From Halovivax cerinus (GTDB lineage: Archaea > Halobacteriota > Halobacteria > Halobacteriales > Natrialbaceae): a DNA stretch of 64,000 nucleotides. Under the pieces are notes generated by a model. The model was given only the letters and a program-made list of their open reading frames with translations, made no database searches and was not told where the DNA came from. Of this stretch, positions 8,764-17,870 are shown piece after piece; positions within the stretch are counted from its first letter, which is position 1, and each line of letters opens with the position of its first letter. Made by a program: the position numbers and the translations under genes. The stretch covers positions 1,612,001-1,676,000 of the forward strand of contig NZ_CP101824.1 in NCBI RefSeq assembly GCF_024498195.1. Direction: 5' to 3'.

Positions 8764-9783
8764 GTGACGGCCGTGGACGATCCTCCCGACCCGCCGGATG
8801 CCAGCGGAGTCGGCGACCGGCCCGACTCGTGGTGCTCCCGCCGGACCGTCCTCTCGGCGGGGCTCGCCGCGGCGGGGCTGCGCGCGCCGGTCGTCGGATC
8901 GGTCGAGCAGGGCGAGCCACGCGCGACCGTCCACGTCACCTGTTACGCCGGACCGACGCCGCTGTACGCGCGCCTCCGTGACGGTCCGAGCGGGCTGGGT
9001 TCCCCATGGACGAGTGCCCACGAGGCGGGTATGGCGGCCGTCGCGGACGGCCTCGATCAGATCGAGTCACACGCACGGGAGACGGGTCGTGATTGGTTCT
9101 CTGTCGCCGTCGATCGCGGGCCGTCGCTCGGCTCCCCGCTCGCCGCGGCGTCGCCGATAGACGCTGCCGCACCCGTCGAGCGTGTCTACGACGGCTTTCG
9201 GGAGGCGATCGGTGCGGGACTGGACGAGCGGCGATGTCACCTGCTTTGCTGGTGGGGCCCGTTCGATCACCGGATCGGCTACGGTCGGACGGTACCCGGC
9301 GACGGACGCGTGGGTCGCGGCGACCGGCCGGCGGCCCTCGCAATCGCGAACGTCGGCGCGACGGAAGGCTGGGATGGCCGCGCGGTGACGCGAAACGTGG
9401 CGATCCACGAGGCGCTGCACGCGTTCCTCTCGCCGGCGGTCGTCGAGACGGTGATCGACGGCCTGTGCGACCACGGCCTGGGAACTGTCCGCGAACCGGA
9501 CCCCGGCGTCCGCGAGGTGTCGCCGATGGCGACCACCTACGCCGGCGGCGGGGCGGGAGAGCGCGGACCGGCGGGCTTGCTCGCCGACGGCCTGATGGGT
9601 TCGAACGGGGGCGGTACGCGCTGGGCCGGTCGCGGGTGCGTGGCTCCGGACGCGGTCAGGGAGGAGGGGGAGAAAGCGGGGGCCGGACCGACGGAGAGCG
9701 ACGTCACCTGGCGCCACTCGACGCGACTCACCGTGGAAACCAGGGAGGCCGTCTGTCGGTACGCGGAGCGGACACTGCGGTGA
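8764..9783 (+). CDS. Predicted Tat-exported protein with an HExxH metallopeptidase-like motif
   Basis: A 339-aa protein with a twin-arginine-like N-terminus (SRRTVLSAGLAAAGL, about residues 25-39) after a short acidic lead, suggesting export. HEALH at residues 215-219 (VAIHEALHAF) is a zinc-binding HExxH motif. The preceding stretch (ALAIANVGA) and a later SPMATTYAG could supply further active-site parts. I know no named family, so peptidase activity is inferred from one motif. GTG at 8764 is the first start in frame; GTG 8773 would still keep the signal. Confidence 0.68.
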   Translation: MTAVDDPPDPPDASGVGDRPDSWCSRRTVLSAGLAAAGLRAPVVGSVEQGEPRATVHVTCYAGPTPLYARLRDGPSGLGSPWTSAHEAGMAAVADGLDQIESHARETGRDWFSVAVDRGPSLGSPLAAASPIDAAAPVERVYDGFREAIGAGLDERRCHLLCWWGPFDHRIGYGRTVPGDGRVGRGDRPAALAIANVGATEGWDGRAVTRNVAIHEALHAFLSPAVVETVIDGLCDHGLGTVREPDPGVREVSPMATTYAGGGAGERGPAGLLADGLMGSNGGGTRWAGRGCVAPDAVREEGEKAGAGPTESDVTWRHSTRLTVETREAVCRYAERTLR

Positions 9784-9906
9784 CGTGGTCGCTGGGCTCC
9801 CTGATACGCGTCGAGGCTCCCGGGCCTGCGCTCGAAACCGAGCGCACGATCCACCGGAGAGCGCGTTCGGGGCGCCGAATACCGCCCGCACGCGGGATGG
9901 ACAAGC

Positions 9907-9913
9907 CTTTAAG
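9907..9913 (+). promoter_or_regulatory. TATA box for the rpl39e operon
   Basis: CTTTAAG lies about 29 bp before the rpl39e ATG, the right spacing for a near-leaderless haloarchaeal transcript. Confidence 0.6.
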
Positions 9914-9938
9914 CGAGGCTGGGTAAGAGACGGCCACT

Positions 9939-10091
9939 ATGGGTAAGAAGTCCAAGGGCAAGAAAAAGCGCCTGGCGAAACTCGAAAAGCAGAACAGCCG
10001 TGTCCCGGCGTGGGTCATGCTCAAGACCGACATGGACGTCCAGCGAAATCCCAAGCGCCGAAACTGGCGGCGTAACGACACCGACGAATAA
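9939..10091 (+). CDS. rpl39e: 50S ribosomal protein L39e
   Basis: A 50-aa very basic ribosomal protein starting [19 protein letters not shown] and containing VPAWVMLKT and [13 protein letters not shown], the L39e hallmarks. L39e lines the exit tunnel of the large subunit. It opens the rpl39e-rpl31e-eif6 operon: its TAA overlaps the rpl31e ATG by one base (TAATG). Length is as expected. Confidence 0.97.
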   Translation: MGKKSKGKKKRLAKLEKQNSRVPAWVMLKTDMDVQRNPKRRNWRRNDTDE

Positions 10092-10369
10092 TGAGCGCCA
10101 GTGATTTCGAGGAGCGCGTCGTCACCGTCCCGCTCCGCGACGTGAAGGCTGCACCGAACCACGAGGCAGCTGACCGGGCGATGAAGATCGTCCGCGAACA
10201 CATAGCGAAGCACTTCGCGGTCGAGACCGACGCCGTCCGCCTCGACCCCTCGATCAACGAGGCCATCTGGGCCGACGGCCGGTCCAACCCGCCGCGGAAG
10301 CTTCGCGTCCGCGCCGCACGCTTCGACGAGGAGGGCGAACCGGTTGTCGAAGCCGAGTTCGCCGAGTAA
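10091..10369 (+). CDS. rpl31e: 50S ribosomal protein L31e
   Basis: A 92-aa large-subunit protein. The core features of L31e are visible: [34 protein letters not shown], the conserved [20 protein letters not shown] and an acidic C-terminus. It sits near the tunnel exit. It is coupled to rpl39e by TAATG and followed after one base by the eif6 start. Confidence 0.97.
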   Translation: MSASDFEERVVTVPLRDVKAAPNHEAADRAMKIVREHIAKHFAVETDAVRLDPSINEAIWADGRSNPPRKLRVRAARFDEEGEPVVEAEFAE

Positions 10370-10370
10370 C

Positions 10371-11036
10371 TTGCTCCGCGCCTCCTTCGCCGGCTCCGCC
10401 TACGTCGGCGTCTTCGCGTGCGCGACCGACAGCCTCCTGCTCGTTCGCCCGGACGCCGACGACGACACCGTCGCGGCTATCGCCGACGAACTCGACGTGA
10501 CGGCCGTCCCGACGACCGTCAGCGGCGCCGGCACCGTCGGGGTGCTCGCCGTCGGCAACGAGAACGGGCTGCTCGTTAGCGACCGCGTTTACGACTACGA
10601 GCGCGAGCGTCTGACCGAGGCGGCGGACGTCCCCATCGGCACGCTCCCCGGCGAGATCAACGCCGCCGGGACCGTCGTCCTCGCGAACGATCACGGGGCC
10701 TACGTCCACCCCGACCTCTCTCGGGACGCCGTCAGGGCTGTCGAGGACACTCTCGATGTCCCCGTCGAGCGGGGCGACCTGGCCGGCGTCCGGACCGTCG
10801 GCACCGCCGCCGTCGCGACGAACGACGGCGTGCTCTGTCACCCGAAGTCGACGGACGAAGAACTCGACCGGCTGGAGGACGTCCTCGACGTCCGTGCCGA
10901 CGTCGGGACGATCAACTACGGGGCGCCCCTCGTCGGCTCCGGCCTGCTGGCCACCGACGCCGGCTACGTCGTCGGCGAGGACACGACCGGCCCCGAACTG
11001 GGACGTATCGAAGACGCCCTGGGCTATCTGCAGTGA
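10371..11036 (+). CDS. eif6: Translation initiation factor aIF6
   Basis: A ribosome anti-association factor that binds the 50S subunit (221 aa). The pentein-type repeats of IF6 are visible as recurring VGxxx...NxxGxL units: [45 protein letters not shown] and [16 protein letters not shown] use TTG at 10371, one base after the rpl31e stop, giving the normal start [15 protein letters not shown]; no ATG fits. The operon links ribosomal proteins and a ribosome-biogenesis factor. Confidence 0.95.
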   Translation: MLRASFAGSAYVGVFACATDSLLLVRPDADDDTVAAIADELDVTAVPTTVSGAGTVGVLAVGNENGLLVSDRVYDYERERLTEAADVPIGTLPGEINAAGTVVLANDHGAYVHPDLSRDAVRAVEDTLDVPVERGDLAGVRTVGTAAVATNDGVLCHPKSTDEELDRLEDVLDVRADVGTINYGAPLVGSGLLATDAGYVVGEDTTGPELGRIEDALGYLQ

Positions 11037-11304
11037 GGTCGGTCGCGGCTCGGTTCGGTGATGCAGTCGATTCTCAGTAACACACTCGATCACTTTCCCA
11101 CGACACGTCACAACTGGCTGTCTACCGCCCGGAACCGACCGGTTCGACGACCCCGTCCCCGCTCCGTCGGTTCCCAGCAGTCGATAGTCGGAAGGGAACA
11201 TTCTTCCGCCTGCCTGCCGGAAGTCGGTGTATGAACGAATCAGTGCCGAGTGTACTCGCGACGAACTCCTCTCACCGACGCACAACGGGCGAGGTGATCG
11301 CCCG

Positions 11305-11760
11305 ATGAGTCAGAGCCAACAGGAACTGCAGGCGCTCTCCCAGGAGCTCCAGCAGATCCGCGAGCAGATCGAGGGGCTGCAGGGCAGTGTCGAGGAGATT
11401 CGAACCGAGAAGACCGAGGTAGACGAGGCGATCGACGCTATCGGGTCCCTCGAGACGGGGTCGACGGTCCAGGTGCCGCTCGGGGGCGGGGCGTACGTCC
11501 GTGCCGATCTTCAGGACATCGACGAGGTGCTCGTCGAACTCGGCGGCGAGTACGCGGCCGAATTCGACCAGGACGACGCGGTCGACGTGCTGGAGAACAA
11601 GAAAGAGCGCCTCGACGACCGTATCGAGGACGTCACCGAGGAGATCTCCGAACTCGAAGCCGAGAGCACCCAGCTCGAAGGGCAGGCCCAGCAACTCCAG
11701 CAGCAGGCGATGCAACAGCAGATGGGGGCCCTGGGCGGGCAGGGAGACCCTGACGAGTAA
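11305..11760 (+). CDS. pfdA: Prefoldin subunit alpha
   Basis: The alpha subunit of the hexameric prefoldin chaperone (151 aa), which hands unfolded proteins to the thermosome. An N-terminal coiled coil (QQELQALSQELQQIREQIEG), a central beta hairpin region with VQVPLGGGAYVRADL, and a C-terminal coiled coil ending in Gln/Met-rich QQQAMQQQMG are all seen. The stop is followed within 5 bp by ftsY. The 268-bp gap upstream lacks the L18Ae/LX gene that I recall often lying here. Confidence 0.95.
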   Translation: MSQSQQELQALSQELQQIREQIEGLQGSVEEIRTEKTEVDEAIDAIGSLETGSTVQVPLGGGAYVRADLQDIDEVLVELGGEYAAEFDQDDAVDVLENKKERLDDRIEDVTEEISELEAESTQLEGQAQQLQQQAMQQQMGALGGQGDPDE

Positions 11761-11765
11761 GGGCC

Positions 11766-12974
11766 ATGTTCGACAACCTGAAGGAGAAGCTCGGTAGCTT
11801 CCGGTCGGAGGCCGAAGACGTCGCCGACGAGAAGGCGGAAGCGGTAGACGACGAGGAGGTTGAAGCGGTAGACGACGAGGCGGCGAAGACCGAGGTAGAC
11901 GAGGCGGCGATAGCCGATTCCTCGTCGGCTGGGGACACTCAGGGCTCTGTCGACGCGACGAGCGCTGCCGACGAGTCGTCCGGTGACGAGACTGCCGTCG
12001 ACGGTCGCGACTCGACCGAAGACGACGGCGCGAGCGGGTACCGCGCCGGTGTCACGACGGCCGACGAGGAAGCGTCGTCGAACTCGGCCGGCTTCGGCCG
12101 CAAGGCGGCGTCGCTCGCCCGCGGGAAGTTCGTTATCGAGGAAGCGGACCTGAAAGGTCCGCTCGATCAGCTCGAGCTCGCGTTGCTCTCCTCTGACGTC
12201 GAGGTGGGTGTCGTCGACGAGATCGTCGGCACCATGCGCGAGGAGCTGGTCGGCGAGACGCGCACCTTCACCACGTCGACCGGCGAGGTCGTCGAAGACG
12301 CCCTCCGAACCGCGATCACGGACGTCATCAGCGTCGGACAGTTCGACGTCGAAGAACGCGTCGCCGAGGCAGAGAAACCCCTCGTCATCGTCTTTACCGG
12401 CGTCAACGGCGTCGGCAAGACGACCTCGATCGCCAAGCTCGATCAGTGGCTCGCCGAACGCGGCTACTCGACCGTGATGGCCAACGGCGACACCTACCGC
12501 GCCGGTGCGAACGAGCAGATCAGAGAGCACGCCGAGGCCCGCGGGACGAAGCTCATCTCACACGAGCAGGGTGGCGACCCGGCCGCCGTCCTCTACGACG
12601 CCGTCGAGTACGCCGAGGCGAACGGCGTCGACGTCGTTCTGGGCGACACGGCCGGCCGGCTGCACACCGACGAGGGGCTCATGGATCAGCTGGAGAAGAT
12701 CGGCCGCGTCGTCGATCCGGACATGACGCTGTTCGTCGACGAGGCTGTCGCGGGCCAGGACGCCGTCAAGCGCGCCCGCGAGTTCGACGAGGCCGTCGAG
12801 ATGGACGGGGCGATCCTGACGAAAGCCGACGCCGACTCCAACGGCGGTGCCGCCATCTCCATCGCGCAGGTGACCGGCAAACCGATTCTCTTCCTCGGCG
12901 TCGGCCAGGGCTACGACGATCTGGAGCGGTTCGACCCCGACGAACTCGCGGATCGATTGCTCGCCGAGGAGTAG
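11766..12974 (+). CDS. ftsY: Signal recognition particle receptor FtsY
   Basis: The SRP receptor GTPase (402 aa) docks SRP54-bound ribosomes at the membrane. A long acidic A domain (about residues 15-115, rich in Glu, Asp, Ala) precedes the helical N domain. The G domain then follows with P-loop GVNGVGKTTS (about 215), DTYRAGANEQ, GDTAGRLHT (normally DTAGR), TKADADSNGG and FLGVGQGYDDL. It follows pfdA by 5 bp and partners with srp54 1.5 kb downstream. Confidence 0.96.
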   Translation: MFDNLKEKLGSFRSEAEDVADEKAEAVDDEEVEAVDDEAAKTEVDEAAIADSSSAGDTQGSVDATSAADESSGDETAVDGRDSTEDDGASGYRAGVTTADEEASSNSAGFGRKAASLARGKFVIEEADLKGPLDQLELALLSSDVEVGVVDEIVGTMREELVGETRTFTTSTGEVVEDALRTAITDVISVGQFDVEERVAEAEKPLVIVFTGVNGVGKTTSIAKLDQWLAERGYSTVMANGDTYRAGANEQIREHAEARGTKLISHEQGGDPAAVLYDAVEYAEANGVDVVLGDTAGRLHTDEGLMDQLEKIGRVVDPDMTLFVDEAVAGQDAVKRAREFDEAVEMDGAILTKADADSNGGAAISIAQVTGKPILFLGVGQGYDDLERFDPDELADRLLAEE

Positions 12975-13101
12975 ACCGCCATCACCGTCTACCCATTTCT
13001 CTCCTCGTCGTTGCTCGTCCGGTGTCACCCTAGAAGTCGGTCACTTTCGACTGGATCCGACCGTCGTCGACGGTCGCGGGCTGGCCGATCGCGATCTGCC
13101 G

Positions 13102-13590
13102 GTGACCCTCGCCGTGGACGGGGGGACGCGTCACCTCCACGTCGGCATTGGCGAGCTTCGGTACGAGATGGGGCTGCTCGACCCCGAGACGATCCGCTCG
13201 CCACCGGATCCGACGGAGTTGCGCTTCGAGTACGTCGGTGGAGCCGTCCTGTCCGGGGCGACCGTCGACCGGTTCGTCGAGGCGACCGATCTGGTGGCGA
13301 ATCACCTCTCGATCGCTCTGGCAACCGAGGCGCTTCGGGTCGAGGCCGACGGCGACGTCGATTCCGTCTCGCTGGAATTCGAAGCGACCGATCTCCAGGA
13401 TCTCTCCCCTGGCCAGGCCCGCTCGCTGTACTCCCTCGAGTCCCTCCGCGACATGAGCCGGGCCATCCCCGGCGACGCGGCCGTCGATCTCAGGCTCGGG
13501 ACGGAGACGCCTATCTCGCTCGGGTTCGAGTTCGCCGACGGCGACGGCTCCGTGGAGTACGTCCTGTCCCCGCGAATCACGCGGGAGTGA
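13102..13590 (+). CDS. N-terminally truncated PCNA (sliding clamp) relative
   Basis: The frame matches the second half of archaeal PCNA: TRHLHVGIGELRYEMGLLDP (compare TRKLxIxIDGLxYTLALIDP), a diverged interdomain loop, LSPGQARSLYSLESLRDM and AIPGDAAVDLRLG, ending YVLSPRI. Similarity continues upstream of the GTG at 13102 to about 13033 without a start codon, and the first roughly 70 residues of a clamp are missing. FtsY ends only 60 bp before. No stop interrupts it. It is either a decaying paralogue or an expressed half-clamp; the normal pcn gene must be elsewhere. Confidence 0.6.
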   Translation: MTLAVDGGTRHLHVGIGELRYEMGLLDPETIRSPPDPTELRFEYVGGAVLSGATVDRFVEATDLVANHLSIALATEALRVEADGDVDSVSLEFEATDLQDLSPGQARSLYSLESLRDMSRAIPGDAAVDLRLGTETPISLGFEFADGDGSVEYVLSPRITRE

Positions 13591-13614
13591 TCGATTTCGA
13601 TTCCCGATTGCTCC

Positions 13615-14025
13615 TCAGCTGTTCGATCGAATTCGCGCTGCGAGCGTTTCGGCCTGCTCCGCCTCCAGCGAGTCGCGCTCGAGCGAGAGGGAGATCCCGT
13701 CGTCGCCGCTTCGGGGCAGGACGTGGACGTGAGCGTGGTCGATCCGGCCGACGAGCGGGCCGGAGGTGTGGAATACGCTGAAGCCGTCGGGATCGAGTGC
13801 CTGTTCGAGGGCGTCCGAAACGTGTCCGACGGCGTCGAAGACGGCCTGGCGCGTCGGCTCCGGGGCGGTCGCGATCTCCGTGTGGTGGCTCGTCGGGATC
13901 ACCAGCGTGTGGCCGTCGACGGCCGGGTTGGCGTCGAGGAACGCCACGGTCTCGTCGGTTCGATAAACTTCGGCAGCGTCGCCTCTCCCGGCGACGATCT
14001 CGCAGAACGGACAGTCGGCTTCCAT
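13615..14025 (-). CDS. HIT family nucleotide hydrolase/transferase
   Basis: A 136-aa histidine-triad protein. Near the N-terminus is a CPFCEI zinc-type pair (FCEIVAGRGDAAEVY), then the core HTLVIPTSHH, and the catalytic HxHxHxx site HAHVHVLPR (about residues 97-105). HIT proteins hydrolyse nucleotide phosphoramidates and dinucleotides. It stands alone on the minus strand between the PCNA relative and a HicB-like gene. Confidence 0.93.
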   Translation of the reverse strand: MEADCPFCEIVAGRGDAAEVYRTDETVAFLDANPAVDGHTLVIPTSHHTEIATAPEPTRQAVFDAVGHVSDALEQALDPDGFSVFHTSGPLVGRIDHAHVHVLPRSGDDGISLSLERDSLEAEQAETLAARIRSNS

Positions 14026-14063
14026 GTCAAGAGGTTCGAGCGAATAGTCAAAACGTTGTGGCC

Positions 14064-14300
14064 TCAGAGCCAGTCGTCGCCGTCGTCCGCGTCACCTTCC
14101 TCGACGGTCTCGAGCGTCGCCGCGAGATTCCGAAGGGCGTCGAACTTGGTCGGGCCCTGACTGGAGATGCCGGTCTCGTCGTCCGCGGCGATCCAGAGGC
14201 CGTCTTCGACGGTGATCCTGACGGTCGTTACGGCTTCGGACCCGGTCGTCGGCTCCTCTTCGGTCCGCTTTCCGTCGTCGGCTGGCGTGTCGTCGCTCAT
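14064..14300 (-). CDS. HicB-like small protein (DUF7389-type)
   Basis: A 78-aa protein with an acidic N-terminal 20 residues, then [38 protein letters not shown] and an acidic tail. This is the single-layer HicB fold (strand-strand-helix) with the typical SQG(D/P)T motif. No HicA toxin is adjacent, so it is probably a free-standing regulator or binding protein. Its promoter region is shared with srp54, which diverges about 185 bp away. Confidence 0.72.
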   Translation of the reverse strand: MSDDTPADDGKRTEEEPTTGSEAVTTVRITVEDGLWIAADDETGISSQGPTKFDALRNLAATLETVEEGDADDGDDWL

Positions 14301-14453
14301 ACTTGGCAGTTGGCTGCTTCTGTGGAAAGCGTTGCTGGTCCACTCGGGTACTGGCTGTCTGTCTCAGCTGCCGGTTCGTCCGGTCGAGTCGACGCCGGCT
14401 AGCCCAGTCGCGGCCGCCGATCGGGCCAGCGCGATCGTCCGCGCGAGAAAAGC

Positions 14454-14460
14454 CTTTAAC
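14454..14460 (+). promoter_or_regulatory. TATA box for srp54
   Basis: CTTTAAC lies about 28 bp before the srp54 ATG, matching the spacing seen for rpl39e. Confidence 0.55.
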
Positions 14461-14484
14461 GCCGTCACCCCGTACTCCGTGCAA

Positions 14485-15876
14485 ATGGTACTCGACGATC
14501 TCGGCAGTTCGCTGCGGGGGACCTTAGACGACCTCCGGGGCAAATCTCGGATCAGCGAGGACGACGTCGAGTCGGTCGTCACGGAGATCCAGCGCTCCCT
14601 GCTCGCGGCCGACGTCGACGTCTCGCTCGTGATGGAGCTCTCTGACAGCATCGAGACGCGGGCATTAGAGGAGGAACCGCCCGCGGGAACGCCGGCGCGC
14701 GACTTCGTCCTGCGCATCGTCTACGAGGAACTCGTCGACCTGATCGGCGAGTCGACGGAGCTCCCCTTAGAGGAGCAGACGATCCTGCTGGCCGGTCTGC
14801 AGGGGTCGGGGAAGACGACGTCCGCGGCCAAGATGGCGTGGTGGTTCTCGACGAAGGGGCTGAAGCCGGCGGTCATTCAGACCGACACCTTCCGCCCGGG
14901 CGCGTACGACCAGGCGAAGCAGATGACCGAGCGCGCGGAGGTCGAATTCTACGGGAACCCCGACGCGGAGGATCCGGTCGAGATCGCGCGCAACGGACTC
15001 GAGGAGACCGCCCACGCGGACGTACACATCGTCGACACTGCGGGTCGCCACGCGCTGGAGGACGACCTCATCGCCGAGATCGAGGAGATCGAGGGCGTCG
15101 TCGAACCCGACACCTCCCTGCTCGTCCTGGACGCCGCGATCGGACAGGGCGCAAAAGATCAGGCTCGCGAGTTCCACGACTCGATCGGTATCGACGGCGT
15201 CGTCATCACGAAGTTAGACGGAACGGCGAAAGGGGGCGGTGCGCTGGCCGCCGTCGACCAGACGGACTCCTCGATCGCCTTCCTCGGGACCGGCGAAGAG
15301 GTCGACGACATCGAGCGCTTCGAGCCCGAGGGGTTCATCTCCCGGCTGCTCGGGATGGGCGACCTGGGCCAGCTAGCCGAGCGCGTCGAGCGTGCGATGG
15401 AGCAGACCGATATCGAGGAGGACGACTGGGATCCCGAGGACATGCTGCAGGGCAACTTCACCCTGAACGATATGCAGAAACAACTCGAGGCGATGAACAA
15501 CATGGGACCGCTCTCACAGGTGCTCGACATGATCCCCGGGATGGGCGGTGGGCTCAAAGATCAGTTGCCCGACGACGCGATGGACGTCACGGAAGAGCGC
15601 ATGCGCACGTTCCAGGTCATCATGGACTCGATGACCGACGCGGAGAAGGAGTACCCCCGCGCCATCGGCGCCAGCCAGATCGAGCGCATCGCCCGCGGGT
15701 CGGGCACCAGCGAGGAGTCCGTCCGGGAACTGCTGCAACAGTACAAGATGATGGAAAAGACCATCAAGCAGTTCCAGGGCATGGGCTCGGAGAAGGAGAT
15801 GCAGCGCATGATGCAGCAGATGCAAGGCGGCGGGGGCGGTGGGATGGGCGGTATGGGCGGCGGGCCGTTCGGCTGA
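14485..15876 (+). CDS. srp54: Signal recognition particle 54 kDa protein
   Basis: The SRP GTPase (463 aa) binds 7S RNA and signal sequences. The N domain ([19 protein letters not shown]) is followed by the G domain with P-loop [12 protein letters not shown] (about 108-119), [30 protein letters not shown] and [12 protein letters not shown]. The methionine-rich M domain ([37 protein letters not shown]) ends in a Gly/Met-rich tail. ATG 14485 gives the standard start. It works with FtsY encoded upstream. Confidence 0.97.
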   Translation: MVLDDLGSSLRGTLDDLRGKSRISEDDVESVVTEIQRSLLAADVDVSLVMELSDSIETRALEEEPPAGTPARDFVLRIVYEELVDLIGESTELPLEEQTILLAGLQGSGKTTSAAKMAWWFSTKGLKPAVIQTDTFRPGAYDQAKQMTERAEVEFYGNPDAEDPVEIARNGLEETAHADVHIVDTAGRHALEDDLIAEIEEIEGVVEPDTSLLVLDAAIGQGAKDQAREFHDSIGIDGVVITKLDGTAKGGGALAAVDQTDSSIAFLGTGEEVDDIERFEPEGFISRLLGMGDLGQLAERVERAMEQTDIEEDDWDPEDMLQGNFTLNDMQKQLEAMNNMGPLSQVLDMIPGMGGGLKDQLPDDAMDVTEERMRTFQVIMDSMTDAEKEYPRAIGASQIERIARGSGTSEESVRELLQQYKMMEKTIKQFQGMGSEKEMQRMMQQMQGGGGGGMGGMGGGPFG

Positions 15877-15896
15877 TCCCCAGGGTCGTTCTGCGG

Positions 15897-16211
15897 TCAC
15901 TCGAGGCGCTCTTCGACGGCCTCGAGTATCGCACACAGCCGGCGAACGCGTGCCGTCGACTCGATCCGATCTCGCTCCGCATCGTACTCGACGACGCCAG
16001 CATCGGCCAGTTTCGGGACGTCGACGTGTCTGAGTGCAGACTGGATCCGTTCGTACTCGACCTCGCAGTCCTCGGCGATCACCCGCGAGATGTCGGCCGT
16101 TGTCGTCACGTCGTTCGTCTCGTTCAGGTGGCGGACGACGTGGTGGCGACGCGGTTCGCCGAGAATGCGCCACACTGTACGTTCGTCCCCATCGACGACC
16201 GTTTCGGACAT
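15897..16211 (-). CDS. DUF7344 winged-helix protein
   Basis: A 104-aa haloarchaeal protein of the DUF7344 wHTH type: VWRILGEPRRHHVVRHLNE, a second helix pair, IQSALRHVDVPKLADAGVV and a recognition-wing stretch YDAERDRIE. It is probably a DNA-binding regulator. A TATA-like CTATAAAG (about 16235-16242 on the minus strand) lies about 27 bp upstream, so the mRNA is probably leaderless. A second DUF7344 gene is at 27342-27698. Confidence 0.8.
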   Translation of the reverse strand: MSETVVDGDERTVWRILGEPRRHHVVRHLNETNDVTTTADISRVIAEDCEVEYERIQSALRHVDVPKLADAGVVEYDAERDRIESTARVRRLCAILEAVEERLE

Positions 16212-16280
16212 TGGTATCGGTTACTCTATCGTCGTCTTTATAGCCTTCCCGTACGCCGGTACTGTTCGATCGTTGTCGTT

Positions 16281-17258
16281 TCAGCCCGGGTCGCCGTCGT
16301 CGACGTCGGTCGGCTCCGGCGGCTCGCGTTCGATCGTCCGGACCGTGAGGTCGCCACCCATCCGAACGCTGAGCGTGTCGTCGTCGATCCGAATCGAGAT
16401 GTCGAACAGGTACGGTTCGCGCTCGATCACGTCGACGTCGACGTGTCGATCGATCTGTAGGCGTTCCCAGGGGAGTTTCCACACCGGAATCGACTCGTCG
16501 ATACCGTGGTCGTAGTAGAACGAGATGACGCCGGGGTGTGTCAACGCCGCGAACCAGACGATCACGCGCCTGGTGTAGTAACAGCGTTCGCATCGCAGGA
16601 CGGCCCACGTTTCGTTTCGCGTCTCACACGCGACACATAGCTCGCCGTCGATGGCGTCGTGGTCCTCGCAGTGCTCGATCGTCGACTCGATCTGTCCCGC
16701 ACAGATCGGACAGATCCCGCGCAGCATCGGGATCACCTTCGCGTCGTAGAAGACGTGCGCCGCGTCGACGATCTCGGCCGCGTCGCGACCGGCGAGTCCG
16801 CCCGGCGGAAACTCGTAGTGGATAAACGTCCCGCGGGGCAGGTCGCCACCGACGAGGCCCTCGCAGTCGGTGCAGGAGACGGTGATCGTCTCGTCGTCGT
16901 ACTGGAACTCGACCGGTGCACCGCAGAAGGTACACTCGTCGTCGACCGTCTGGGACGGAAGCGACGGGTTCGCGGTGATGGTGCCCGCGATGACGGCTCG
17001 AACGACCTGTTCGCCGGCGAGACGTAGTTCGTACCCGTCGTTCGATTTCTGGACGAAGTGGCCGGTGAGTTTCGACAGGTGGTACCCGAAGTTCCCCCGG
17101 TCGTCGGGCGCCACCTCGCGACGGAGGGAGGTGTATCTCATCGCCTCGTCGGCCTCCCAGAGTGCCCTGAGAACGTCGAGGCGGGTCTCGTTTCCGAGCG
17201 TCGTAAACGCCTCGGCCGGGTCCAACTCCCAGGTCACGGTCTCTCCGGTCGGTAACAC
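16281..17258 (-). CDS. ArsR-like wHTH regulator with zinc-ribbon C-terminal domain
   Basis: A 325-aa haloarchaeal regulator. An N-terminal winged helix (FTTLGNETRLDVLRALWEA, FGYHLSKLTGHFVQKSNDGY, residues 15-90) is followed by a Cys-rich region with at least four CxxC pairs: CTFCGAP, CTDCEG, CPICAG and CERC, with a further CVAC, suggesting zinc ribbons. The C-terminal strands (LFDISIRIDDDTLSVRM) look like a sensor domain. This resembles the DUF7347/DUF7351 arrangement. The start is GTG at 17258. Confidence 0.78.
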   Translation of the reverse strand: MLPTGETVTWELDPAEAFTTLGNETRLDVLRALWEADEAMRYTSLRREVAPDDRGNFGYHLSKLTGHFVQKSNDGYELRLAGEQVVRAVIAGTITANPSLPSQTVDDECTFCGAPVEFQYDDETITVSCTDCEGLVGGDLPRGTFIHYEFPPGGLAGRDAAEIVDAAHVFYDAKVIPMLRGICPICAGQIESTIEHCEDHDAIDGELCVACETRNETWAVLRCERCYYTRRVIVWFAALTHPGVISFYYDHGIDESIPVWKLPWERLQIDRHVDVDVIEREPYLFDISIRIDDDTLSVRMGGDLTVRTIEREPPEPTDVDDGDPG

Positions 17259-17414
17259 GTACTTATAGATGTACAGGACGAATAAACAATTTGTGGTGGG
17301 GTTCCGATCGTTAAACGGTCGTTCGGGCAGATTGGATCGGCGAAGGGCCGTCGATGCGTCGTGTCCTCGCTATCGGACCCGATCGCCACGCCGTTGTCCA
17401 CCACCGTACCAGCG

Positions 17415-17870
17415 TCAGGACTCGACCGGACGACCGTCTTCGGTCCGCGGGGCGACGTGGTCGACGAACGTCTCGACGGTCGGTTCGTCGACCGTCACGC
17501 GGACGTCTATCTCTCCGAGCTCGTCGGGTTCCCCGACCGAAAACGTCGCTCGCCCTCCGAGCGCCGGCTGTTTCTTGAGCGCGAACGAGAAGGCGTCCCC
17601 CTCTCGTCCCGCGAAGAACTCGTTCCTGGCCGTGTCGAGGATCTCCTGGCGGTGGAGTAACTCAGAGAGGTGATCGAGTGAGTGGGCACGACCGACGATC
17701 TCTCCGTGGCGCGCTTCGACGTCGGCCTCGGGGAAGATCGTCGTGACAGCTTCACGGACTCGATCGGTCACCTCCGTGTCGAAGACCGGCGCGGTGATCT
17801 CGACGTCGACGCGGTAGATGGCCGCCTCGCCGTCACCGCTCGTCGATTCGCCGTCGTGGTTCGCGCTCAT
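17415..17870 (-). CDS. UPF0201 family protein
   Basis: A 151-aa archaeal protein with the UPF0201 pattern: YRVDVEITAPVFDTE, TTIFPEADVEARHG, SLDHLSELLHRQEILDTARN and FALKKQPALGGRATF. In several archaea it is neighbour to, or fused with, UPF0200, and here it overlaps the UPF0200 gene by ATGA, supporting both calls. The function is unassigned; RNA-related roles have been suggested for relatives. Residues 1-16 are an acidic haloarchaeal extension. Confidence 0.87.
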   Translation of the reverse strand: MSANHDGESTSGDGEAAIYRVDVEITAPVFDTEVTDRVREAVTTIFPEADVEARHGEIVGRAHSLDHLSELLHRQEILDTARNEFFAGREGDAFSFALKKQPALGGRATFSVGEPDELGEIDVRVTVDEPTVETFVDHVAPRTEDGRPVES

